Source of the DNA: JBBDWJ01 sp963824095
GTDB taxonomy: Bacteria; Acidobacteriota; Terriglobia; Bryobacterales; UBA6623
Assembly (NCBI GenBank): GCA_963824095.1
Contig: CAWGNS010000007.1
Coordinates: forward strand, 558,001-622,000
Reading direction: 5' to 3'
Length of the DNA: 64,000 nt
The notes under the pieces were generated by a model. The model had not been told where the DNA came from. It did not search any database and saw only the letters and a list, made by a program, of their open reading frames with translations. Position numbers and translations under genes: made by a program. Numbering within the stretch: position 1 is the first letter of the stretch; each line of letters starts with the position of its first letter. Positions 10,310-17,488 of the stretch are shown here, in pieces.

Positions 10310-10414
10310 GGATCAGTCAACGATATCCCGCCCTTCGAGTACCTGCGCGATGTCCTCCCCGGCGCGGCGACCCACCCGCGGGCGCAGACCGCTCAGCTCA
10401 CGCCGCGCGGCTGG
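10310..10414 (+). pseudogene. IS66-type transposase C-terminal remnant
   Basis: The translated stretch VNDIPPFEYLRDVL followed by ATHP, then QLTPRGW resembles the conserved C-terminal end of IS66-family transposases (typical form: DPFAYLRDVL..THP..ELLP..W). Only about 35 residues remain and no upstream transposase domains or terminal repeats are visible. It lies just after the tRNA-Ser gene. The assignment rests on motif memory and a short match, so it is tentative. Confidence 0.4.
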
Positions 10415-10534
10415 CCGAAACCTTCGGCCAACACGCCACCGTCTGAGTCTCCCCGCAACCCCTCGTGCCTACGCAGCGAGCTTTTCAGCTCAGGCCACGC
10501 CCCCCTGCGTTGTCAAGACGGGGTTCGTCGAGCC

Positions 10535-11794
10535 TTACCACAATGGACCTCGACGGGCGAACTGTCGCGTCCGCAGGTCGGTGTGGTCCGCGGTTGAATC
10601 CGTTCGCCTTGCTCTTCTCGTCACGGCGGCGGAGACCGCCGGTATATGCCCATCTTGAGCAACAGCAAGCCTGTGCTGAAGACTCCGGATCAATCGAGTC
10701 TGAGGATGCTCAGAAGGAAGGCTCTTTTCGCAGATAGTCAATGCCTCAGAAAGAGCCTGCCGTGCTTCGTCGGTGCGCCCTTGGTCCGCATATAAGCTGG
10801 CAAGGTTGTACAAAGTTGCCGCCACCTCGGGGTCTGACGCGCCTGAGACGGACCGGCGAATTCGCAGAGAACGCGCCAGCAGGTCTTCGGCTTCCTCCAA
10901 GGACTGCTGAGAAAGCAGGTACTCGCCGAGGTTGTTCAGTGTCGTAGCCAGTTCTTCTCGTTCCTCAGCGGAACTCGACAGCCGCTGCCGCAGCAGCGTT
11001 TCTGCTTCGGCAAACTGGAGGCGCTCGCGATAGACGCCCGCCAGTCTTTCGCCGATTCGGATGGTTTGGGGGGCGTTGTCGCCATACGCCTTCGCAACTA
11101 GCCCAAACAGTTCTTCCAGGACGGGCTCGGCTTTCCCGTAGTGACCTGACTGCGCGTAGGCAGTCCCCGCGATCTCAAGACTCTCCATGGTCTCTGCCAG
11201 CGTGGGTTTCGCTTCGTTTCGATTCAACCGCAGCGCTCTCTCGGCAAGTCGGGTGGCCTCGTCAAAGTTGCCTTCCAAAAGGTCAAGGCGGGCCAGTCCT
11301 TGCAAGGGCCGGATCAAGATTTTCTCCCCGGCTCCGACCTGGGTCTCAATCTGTTCGATCGACTGTCGATAGAGTTGGCGGGCCTCGTCCCGACGCCCCT
11401 CGGCGACTTGAAGTTCCGCCAGATACGCGAGGGCCAGAGCGTACTCCCGGGGAACGGCCTGCGGATTGGCGGAAAGGACATCCAAGGCAGTTTGGTAGGC
11501 CTGGTCCGCCTGCAGGTACCGCTTCTGAACGTGATAGAGGAGCCCGAGTCGCGTCAGCGCCGTTCCCAACGGAGCGGTGCTTCCCTCGGCGGATCCCGCT
11601 TCCCTGACCGCGCTCTGAAAGGCTTCCTCGGCGGCATCGTAGAGACCCTTCGAGAATAGCCTTTGTCCGATTTCGAGGTATTCTTGCCAGCCTGCCTGCG
11701 ACTCCGCCGGCAGGCGTTGTCCGGGCAGCGCCTGCGACCAGAACACGAGCGCCAGAACCGCACCGAACCGAAACCGACTGTTTGCCACAGCCAA
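10535..11794 (-). CDS. Secreted tetratricopeptide-repeat protein (last gene of cytochrome operon)
   Basis: 419 residues. The TTG at 11794 is chosen because GGAGG lies 5 nt upstream; a GTG two codons later is the alternative. A signal peptide of about 25 residues (FGAVLALVFWSQALPG) precedes roughly eight TPR-like helical pairs. These include YDAAEEAFQSAV, RYLQADQAYQTALD, NFDEATRLAERAL, SLEEAEDLLARSL and RTDEARQALSEAL. The last repeats are of the longer kinesin-light-chain type (42 residues). It is 31 nt downstream of a second TPR gene and is the apparent terminal gene of the multihaem operon. It probably acts as a periplasmic scaffold or assembly factor. Confidence 0.85.
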   Translation of the reverse strand: MAVANSRFRFGAVLALVFWSQALPGQRLPAESQAGWQEYLEIGQRLFSKGLYDAAEEAFQSAVREAGSAEGSTAPLGTALTRLGLLYHVQKRYLQADQAYQTALDVLSANPQAVPREYALALAYLAELQVAEGRRDEARQLYRQSIEQIETQVGAGEKILIRPLQGLARLDLLEGNFDEATRLAERALRLNRNEAKPTLAETMESLEIAGTAYAQSGHYGKAEPVLEELFGLVAKAYGDNAPQTIRIGERLAGVYRERLQFAEAETLLRQRLSSSAEEREELATTLNNLGEYLLSQQSLEEAEDLLARSLRIRRSVSGASDPEVAATLYNLASLYADQGRTDEARQALSEALTICEKSLPSEHPQTRLIRSLQHRLAVAQDGHIPAVSAAVTRRARRTDSTADHTDLRTRQFARRGPLW

Positions 11795-11825
11795 AAAAAC
11801 CTCCGCTAGATACGCGCCGACAGGG

Positions 11826-12485
11826 TCACCGTCGCTGCACTGCGTCCGTCAAGACATCGCGTAAGCGGGCGCTCTCCTCAGAGTTCAATCCCGCCGGGCC
11901 ACCCTTAGCGGCGATGGTGCCGGAGAGGTGCTTCAACCCGATCTCCGCTTGGTGTCCGCTTTCCGAACTCGGATCGCTGGCAACTGCCCGTGCCCAAAAG
12001 CTGCGAGCCTGCTCGATCTGGTTCGAATTGGCGTAGATGGCGCCCAGATTGTAGAGCGCGTCCACGTGATTGGGGTCCGATTTCAGAATCTGCTCGGTCT
12101 CTGCGATGGCCGCTGTCGTATCGCCGCTCTCGTAGAGCGCCCGGCCTAATTCGAGGCGCGCGTCCAGGTTCTCGGGTTCCTGCTCCACGGCCTGGCGCAA
12201 CAGGCGGGCTGCTTCCACGGAGTCCCCGCGCCCCTGCGCAATCTGCGCCATGCGCAGCAAGATCGGCACGTGACCCGGCTTGCTTTCGAGTTGCTGCTGC
12301 AGCATCTCCCACTCGTGTGGGTCCGAGCCCGCGATCGGGTCAGCAACTTCGGCGCCCGGCGCACTCACCGTTTCAACCGGACTCGCGGCAGCCGGCCGCG
12401 ACCGGGTAAGTTGCGTGAACCCCCAATAGATGCCAACCGCGGCGGCCACGCTTGCGGCGATCAGTCCAACTTGTTTTCTTTGCAT
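11826..12485 (-). CDS. Membrane-anchored TPR protein
   Basis: 219 residues with an ATG at 12485. An N-terminal anchor (VGLIAASVAAAVGIYWGF, about residues 6-23) is followed by a Pro/Ala-rich linker and then at least three TPR motifs between residues 65 and 175 (DSVEAARLLRQAVEQEP, DTTAAIAETEQILKSDP, QIEQARSFWARAVASDP). The arrangement resembles the TPR part of cytochrome c maturation factors such as CcmI/NrfG, which hold apocytochromes, but no direct homology can be shown here. It lies 38 nt downstream of the FAD/ferredoxin gene in the multihaem operon. A role in handling the giant apocytochromes is a reasonable inference. Confidence 0.85.
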   Translation of the reverse strand: MQRKQVGLIAASVAAAVGIYWGFTQLTRSRPAAASPVETVSAPGAEVADPIAGSDPHEWEMLQQQLESKPGHVPILLRMAQIAQGRGDSVEAARLLRQAVEQEPENLDARLELGRALYESGDTTAAIAETEQILKSDPNHVDALYNLGAIYANSNQIEQARSFWARAVASDPSSESGHQAEIGLKHLSGTIAAKGGPAGLNSEESARLRDVLTDAVQRR

Positions 12486-12523
12486 ACCTTAATCTCCCGT
12501 CGGCGCCTTTGTACCCAACGGCA

Positions 12524-14017
12524 CTATCCAGACACGACTTTCTCAACAATCTCGATTCCCGTCTTGCGGAGAAATCCCTCGGGCGACTCCCCGCCGATCA
12601 GCACGAACACAAACTCGTTCGGGATTTCCACCGCGCCCTCCGGCAAGGAAACCAGGACAGACTCAGGGCGAACCTCGCACACCTCCGATCGCCGCAGGAC
12701 TTTCACCAATCCTTCCTCCTCGGCCCGCGCCATGGCTTGCTGGTTTCGTTCGCGCGCCCGCTCGAAGGTGTCTTTGCGGTAGGAGAGCGTGACACCGTTC
12801 CGCTTGTCGCGGCTCAGAGCCAGCGCCGCCTCCAACGCGGAGTCGCCGCCGCCCACCACCAGAATCTCGTTGTCCGAGTAGCTCTCAGCCTCGATCAGCT
12901 TGTAGGAAACCTTGCTCGAGTCCTCGCCGGGAACACCCAGGCGGCGTGGCGTCCCCCGCTTGCCCATCGCCAAAACAACCTGCTTCGACCGGTATCTCCC
13001 CGTGGAGGTCTCGGCCACAAACATGTCGTCTTCGCGCGTCAGGCGCTCCACCCGCTCGTTCGTCCGCACGTGGACGCCTGTGTTCGCGATGATATTCTCC
13101 CAAACGGACACCAGCGCTTCTTTGGTGCTGTCGGCGATGTAGAGGCTGCCGTAGAGCGGCATTTCCACCGGCTCGGCCATCAGAAACTTATGACGGGGGT
13201 ACTGGCGGATCGTCGAAGCCACCTCGCCCTGCTCGAGCGTGACGTAGTGCAGCCCGTGCTGCTGCGCAGTCAGCGAAGCGCTCAATCCCGCCGGTCCCGC
13301 GCCCACGATGATCACATCCGCAACGCCTTCCTCGCCGCCGTTCCTGGGCAGAACGCCGGAAGGGCCGTGCCCGTGGCCGTTCGAGACTGCGTGACCATTC
13401 GTTCCCACGCGCTGCCGGACATGATCGATGACGATGCGGCCTTCATTGATCGCCGTCTTGATCAGCCCCATGCCTCCCAACTCGCCGACAATGAAGATCC
13501 CCGGCACGTTGGTTTCGAAGTTCTCCCGCACGAAAGGCACCTTGAGCGTTTGCAGCGCGCCACCGAACGCCAGCGCAATCGCCGAGGTGGGGCAGACGTC
13601 GACGCATTTGGCGTGCCCGACGCAGCTTGCCGGCTGCGCCAGAATCGCCTTGCCGTTGACGACGGCCAGCGTGCCGGCCTCTGGACAGGCATCGACGCAG
13701 GTCCCGCAGCCGATGCAAAGCGATGCATTGATGACCGGTCGCGGTTTACCCTTCTCACCGGAACCTTCTTGCGACTGGCTCACCGGTGCAGTGTGCACCT
13801 TCCACAGCGCCAGCGGAGCGCCACAGCTTGCGCAGAACGACGCCCCGGCCGCGACAGGCTTGGAGCAGCGCGGGCAGGCTCCACCCGGCTGGGACACCGC
13901 AGGTGCCGCCTCTCCGTTTCCCAGGCGCTGGTTGGCGCCGCTCAACTTCCGCACGTAGCCGCGGACAAAGAACAGCGTCACAGCAAAAGCGATCGCAAAT
14001 GCGAGCAGAGTATCCAT
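12524..14017 (-). CDS. Membrane-anchored zinc-ribbon / ferredoxin / FAD-NAD(P) oxidoreductase
   Basis: 497 residues. The order is an N-terminal membrane helix (residues 3-20), a zinc ribbon (CPRC ... CASC, about 48-66) and a two-cluster ferredoxin (about 95-150). A thioredoxin-reductase/YpdA-like flavoprotein follows: FAD site VIIVGAGPAGLSAS near 235, NAD(P) site ILVVGGGDSALEAA near 385. The first [4Fe-4S] motif is complete (CIGCGTCVDACP). In the second, CVGHAKCVDVCP, the second Cys is replaced by His. It should pass electrons between NAD(P)H and Fe-S centres on the cytoplasmic face. It is 10 nt downstream of the cytochrome b gene, so the pair likely forms an inner-membrane electron entry module. 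Confidence 0.9.
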   Translation of the reverse strand: MDTLLAFAIAFAVTLFFVRGYVRKLSGANQRLGNGEAAPAVSQPGGACPRCSKPVAAGASFCASCGAPLALWKVHTAPVSQSQEGSGEKGKPRPVINASLCIGCGTCVDACPEAGTLAVVNGKAILAQPASCVGHAKCVDVCPTSAIALAFGGALQTLKVPFVRENFETNVPGIFIVGELGGMGLIKTAINEGRIVIDHVRQRVGTNGHAVSNGHGHGPSGVLPRNGGEEGVADVIIVGAGPAGLSASLTAQQHGLHYVTLEQGEVASTIRQYPRHKFLMAEPVEMPLYGSLYIADSTKEALVSVWENIIANTGVHVRTNERVERLTREDDMFVAETSTGRYRSKQVVLAMGKRGTPRRLGVPGEDSSKVSYKLIEAESYSDNEILVVGGGDSALEAALALSRDKRNGVTLSYRKDTFERARERNQQAMARAEEEGLVKVLRRSEVCEVRPESVLVSLPEGAVEIPNEFVFVLIGGESPEGFLRKTGIEIVEKVVSG

Positions 14018-14027
14018 GACGAGTTGC

Positions 14028-14969
14028 TTAGAAATATCCCAGCAGGATCACCACCACAACGTGAATCACCACCAACGCCAAGAACGAGTAGCTGAACGGC
14101 CGATGGACCACGTGCCAGAGGTGGAATACCTGCCGGGTCCTATCCAGAAACAGGATCTTCGTGCTCAGGCGGGACTGCCTGCGGGCGGCGGCGATGACTT
14201 CTTCGACCTGCCTGTTAACACCCGGAAGCACGCCTCCGAGACTGATCAGCTTCCCCAATCCGCCCATCGATTTGCGGCGCAGACGGCTCACGACCCAGGG
14301 GCGCGCCACATCGATCGCTACCATCCTGGCTAGCGCGCGCCCCACGGGCATGCTCTGAATCTCCTCGATAGCCGGCAAGCGGAACAGCGGCGCCAGGTCC
14401 GCGGCCGACAGCAGCCGCTGGGACTCGATCTGGCGGCCGAGTTCCGCGGCGATTTTCTCCATGTCCTTCAGCGACATCTCCGCCGCATCGAGGTGCCGCG
14501 GAATCTGGCCGTAGAAATACCTGCCCACGAACCCGCTCGCGACCACCGTCCACATGATCCAAAAAGCCATCCCGGCCAGGCCGTGGAATTTCAAGGAGGA
14601 ATGGAAGTTGATCAGCAAGGGGCCCACCACGCCCAGCAAGACGTGAAAATCCAGCCAATGGCGTGTATTCCCGAACTGCCGCAGCCACCGCCAGCGCTTG
14701 CGCAACGGGTAAAGATAGACGCCGAGGAACAGAACTCCGCCGAGGATGCCCAGACGAAGGCCGAGAGGGCCGCTGGGCCGCAGCAGGGTGTGCAGCGGCG
14801 ACTGCGGGCGCTCCACAAGCGGGAGTTGATAGTAGCCATACCCGTAGAAGGCGAGCATCACGAACGAGGCGGCGGCCACGAGCGCAGCCAGAATCCAACG
14901 CAGCCGGTGGCGCTGCTCGGCGTCAAACGTCCAGCGCGGCAGAGGTCGGTCGGTAGCGTGCTCGGTCAT
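14028..14969 (-). CDS. Inner-membrane di-haem cytochrome b-like protein
   Basis: 313 residues from the ATG at 14969, 5 nt after the upstream stop; longer in-frame starts would overlap that gene. About five membrane helices lie at roughly residues 15-38, 58-78, 93-115, 125-147 and 290-311. Candidate haem-b ligands are visible in helix 3 (DFHVLLG ... NFHSS) and at the C-terminus (HVVHRPF ... VIHVVVV), enough for two haems. The long cytoplasmic or periplasmic loop between helices 4 and 5 carries AEMSLKDMEKIAAELGRQI. The pattern is that of cytochrome b561/ferric-reductase-like proteins. It probably transfers electrons from the FAD/Fe-S protein or the quinone pool to the periplasmic multihaem proteins. 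Confidence 0.85.
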   Translation of the reverse strand: MTEHATDRPLPRWTFDAEQRHRLRWILAALVAAASFVMLAFYGYGYYQLPLVERPQSPLHTLLRPSGPLGLRLGILGGVLFLGVYLYPLRKRWRWLRQFGNTRHWLDFHVLLGVVGPLLINFHSSLKFHGLAGMAFWIMWTVVASGFVGRYFYGQIPRHLDAAEMSLKDMEKIAAELGRQIESQRLLSAADLAPLFRLPAIEEIQSMPVGRALARMVAIDVARPWVVSRLRRKSMGGLGKLISLGGVLPGVNRQVEEVIAAARRQSRLSTKILFLDRTRQVFHLWHVVHRPFSYSFLALVVIHVVVVILLGYF

Positions 14970-14974
14970 GATAG

Positions 14975-15853
14975 TTATTTGGGATCCTCGATCGTAACTT
15001 CGGTGTCTACCGAGAAGTGTTTGTAGTCGGAGAAGCGGTGGGTGTTGCGCCAGTGCTGCCGCTTGGTTTGGGCTTCGATTACGGCCACCTCCGGCAGCCA
15101 ATGAAGTTCGCCGGTCGCGGCATATTCGACCCCGGTGTAGTGGACGTCGCTATCCAAGCGCAGCAGGCCCACATTCGTCATCGGCTCGCGCAATCCGGCT
15201 CGAATACGCACAATTGCCAGCGTGCCGGGGTTGACCCAGGCCGTACCCTTCCAGCCCAGCGGATAGTCCCGGCCACCGACCTGCAGGACAGCGGGTGTCG
15301 ATGCCCCCGGCAAGTGTTCGAAGTCGATGCGATACTCGAGCCATCCAGCGCTCCAATCCTTCTCCGGCGGGCTGAATTTGTAGCTCCCTCGAAAATGGGG
15401 GTGAAAAACCAGAACGAGAGTCGCAAAGCCGTCAGTGATCAGCAGAGAGCGGTGCTTCTTCGTCCCCTTCTCACGCTTCTTTCCTTGCTGGATGCGGGAT
15501 TCCTCGACCCGCAGATCGTCGCCGGTGAGTTGCATGAGGATCACGTAGTCGTAGGAAGCGGTCTCTCGTTGAATGGTTTTTCCCTTGGCATTGAGCTTTT
15601 CCTGCTCGATCGTCTCCGTACAGTTGACGGACGAGAAATCCGTCCAGAAGTGCTGTACCTGCTCGCCGATGCGGTCCAGCAGACCCTCGGGGGCGGACAA
15701 CTCGGCAGCGGCGGCCAAGCGCACCTGGAAGGCGAAAAGCAGAAGCACAGTGCCCCACGTCCCGAGGCGCTGGCGCCCCCTGCGCCGCGAAGCCAGGCGA
15801 TTGCCGGCTCGGAGCTCAGAACCGATAACCGAGATTGAAGAAAAACTGATCAT
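14975..15853 (-). CDS. Secreted protein of unknown function in the cytochrome operon
   Basis: Up to about 292 residues. The ATG at 15853 overlaps the end of the beta-barrel gene by about 38 nt; the exact start is uncertain. After a basic segment comes a signal sequence (GTVLLLFAFQVRLAAAAE). The mature part begins with a helix and contains NCTETIEQEKL, an opening shared by a group of exported Acidobacteria proteins. It continues as a probable beta-rich LolA/MucB-like clamshell (LLITDGFATLVLVFHPHF, YPLGWKGTAWVNPGTLAIVRI). It contains only one Cys in the mature part and no CXXCH. Its place between the porin-like gene and the cytochrome b gene suggests a periplasmic helper of the conduit. Confidence 0.75.
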   Translation of the reverse strand: MISFSSISVIGSELRAGNRLASRRRGRQRLGTWGTVLLLFAFQVRLAAAAELSAPEGLLDRIGEQVQHFWTDFSSVNCTETIEQEKLNAKGKTIQRETASYDYVILMQLTGDDLRVEESRIQQGKKREKGTKKHRSLLITDGFATLVLVFHPHFRGSYKFSPPEKDWSAGWLEYRIDFEHLPGASTPAVLQVGGRDYPLGWKGTAWVNPGTLAIVRIRAGLREPMTNVGLLRLDSDVHYTGVEYAATGELHWLPEVAVIEAQTKRQHWRNTHRFSDYKHFSVDTEVTIEDPK

Positions 15854-17486
15854 AGGCCTGAATATCGCCTCGATAGAAGACCACGCCTCCTCCAAGCACG
15901 TAGTGCAGTCCAAGCAACCAATCCAGCGTCGTGTTCACAAAGCGTGCGCGGCTCTGGTCCGTAAACGGTGAGTGCAACTCTTGCTGGCCCATCTGCAGTT
16001 CGAACCGCAGAGTATCGGCGATCTGGCGCGTCAGAGAGATCGAATCATAGGAGCCGCTGCCGAAGGAACTGTTGAAGCGCGATGTCCGGAAGTCCGCTCG
16101 CACGTCGACCCACGGCAAGTGGCCCAGCGTAAAACCATAGAGATAATTCCAGGACGCCCGCTCATCCCCTTGGCGCTGGCTCTTGCCCAGGTTGGCGTAG
16201 ATGGCCGATTGCGCAGGCAGCTCGAACCGTACGCCCCCGCTGAAGCCCTGAAACAGGAAGCGGTCCACGAGTCCCGTTCCCACCAGCCGGGCGTCGAACG
16301 ACGGTGTGTTGCGAAAGTAGTTGTGGTTCAAATCGAAAGAAATGCCACGGTGCGGCCTCAACCGCAAGCTGACAAAACTGCGCGTGACGACCGCTCCCGT
16401 GGAGTCTGCGCCGAGGCGCCCCTCGCGTTCGTAATCGGCTTCCAGATTGTGGTAGACGCTCAGCCCGCGGCCGAGAAACAGCGTGTTCTCGAAAAAGGCG
16501 AAGTCTCGCTCGGGCCGGCCCAGGCGGCGCGTCTGCGCGATACCCGCCGTCCCGTTGTAGAGCACCCGGTCATAGCTGCCCTTTTCAAAGCTACTGAAAA
16601 CGCCGAGAATGCGCCGGTCCGGCGCGTAGTTCCAGGATGTCGGGTCCGGCGTGGACCCGCCGAACACCCCGATCGTCGCCGACGGCGTGAGCCGGCGAGC
16701 GAAATACCCGCCGTCGAGCGTGCTCAGGCTGCCCGCCCAGGGCAGCAAAAGGCGTCCCACGCCGATCTGGTAGGGCGAGTCGGGATTGTTGTAGTACAAA
16801 CCGATGTGGTAGGTGCGGTTGAGCAGGTCACTGAGCGTTTCCAGTTGCCCCGGCACGTACCGCGAGTTCATCCTGCCGCGCCAGTAGCCCGTGAAGTTCC
16901 AGTAGGTGCCCCCCAGCCGGGTCATCTCGACGCGAACGGACAGGCCGTTCTGATAGGAGCGATAGCCCGAGCCGCTGTGGTCCTGGATCGCGCTGTGCTC
17001 GAATCCGATGCGCCCTCGCATACGGTTGATCTCGGGAAGCGGCGGGCGGGGAATCTCGGCTCGCAGCTCGGCTTCCAGGGGATCGTCTTCGGTGAAGGTG
17101 ACGACCTGGGCGTACTTTCGGCTGTTCTCCGACGACGTCAGGTAGCGCAGCGTTTCGGTGTCTTGGGCGGAGAACCGCGCCAGGTCTCCCTTCTGAATCG
17201 CAACGTCGGCCGACTCGACACGGCAAGCCGCCGAACCGCTGGCAACCGCAATCACCGTCGCCTCGCCAATCGTCCGCGCATTGAGGAGGGCTTCTCCTTC
17301 CTTGGCTCGTTCGAGGGTCAGCTTCATCCCTTCCGAGAGCCCGTCCTCACTGCCGCCGTCCAGATAAATGGATTCCTTGGCGACGTACTTCACCCGGAAC
17401 GTCGTGCGCGGCTCGGCCGTTTGCGCGTTCAACAGGCCGGTAGCCAGCAACAGCGGAACGATCAGTGCTTTGACGGAGTTCCCCAT
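15816..17486 (-). CDS. Outer-membrane beta-barrel protein with FlgT_C-like N-domain
   Basis: 556 residues from the ATG at 17486, only 2 nt after the stop of the 58-haem cytochrome gene. A signal peptide (ALIVPLLLATGLLNA) precedes a small domain with ESIYLDGGSEDGLSEGMKL, similar to the FlgT C-terminal/SH3-like domain. From about residue 160 to the end the sequence is a run of alternating amphipathic strands rich in Tyr, Phe, Arg and Gly. It ends in FFFNLGYRF with a terminal Phe, the usual signature of BAM-inserted barrels. Rough strand counting suggests 18-22 strands, but this needs a predictor. Tight coupling to a multihaem gene fits a porin of a porin-cytochrome conduit (MtrB/OmbB-like by role; sequence homology not shown). 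Confidence 0.88.
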   Translation of the reverse strand: MGNSVKALIVPLLLATGLLNAQTAEPRTTFRVKYVAKESIYLDGGSEDGLSEGMKLTLERAKEGEALLNARTIGEATVIAVASGSAACRVESADVAIQKGDLARFSAQDTETLRYLTSSENSRKYAQVVTFTEDDPLEAELRAEIPRPPLPEINRMRGRIGFEHSAIQDHSGSGYRSYQNGLSVRVEMTRLGGTYWNFTGYWRGRMNSRYVPGQLETLSDLLNRTYHIGLYYNNPDSPYQIGVGRLLLPWAGSLSTLDGGYFARRLTPSATIGVFGGSTPDPTSWNYAPDRRILGVFSSFEKGSYDRVLYNGTAGIAQTRRLGRPERDFAFFENTLFLGRGLSVYHNLEADYEREGRLGADSTGAVVTRSFVSLRLRPHRGISFDLNHNYFRNTPSFDARLVGTGLVDRFLFQGFSGGVRFELPAQSAIYANLGKSQRQGDERASWNYLYGFTLGHLPWVDVRADFRTSRFNSSFGSGSYDSISLTRQIADTLRFELQMGQQELHSPFTDQSRARFVNTTLDWLLGLHYVLGGGVVFYRGDIQAYDQFFFNLGYRF

Positions 17487-17488
17487 AC

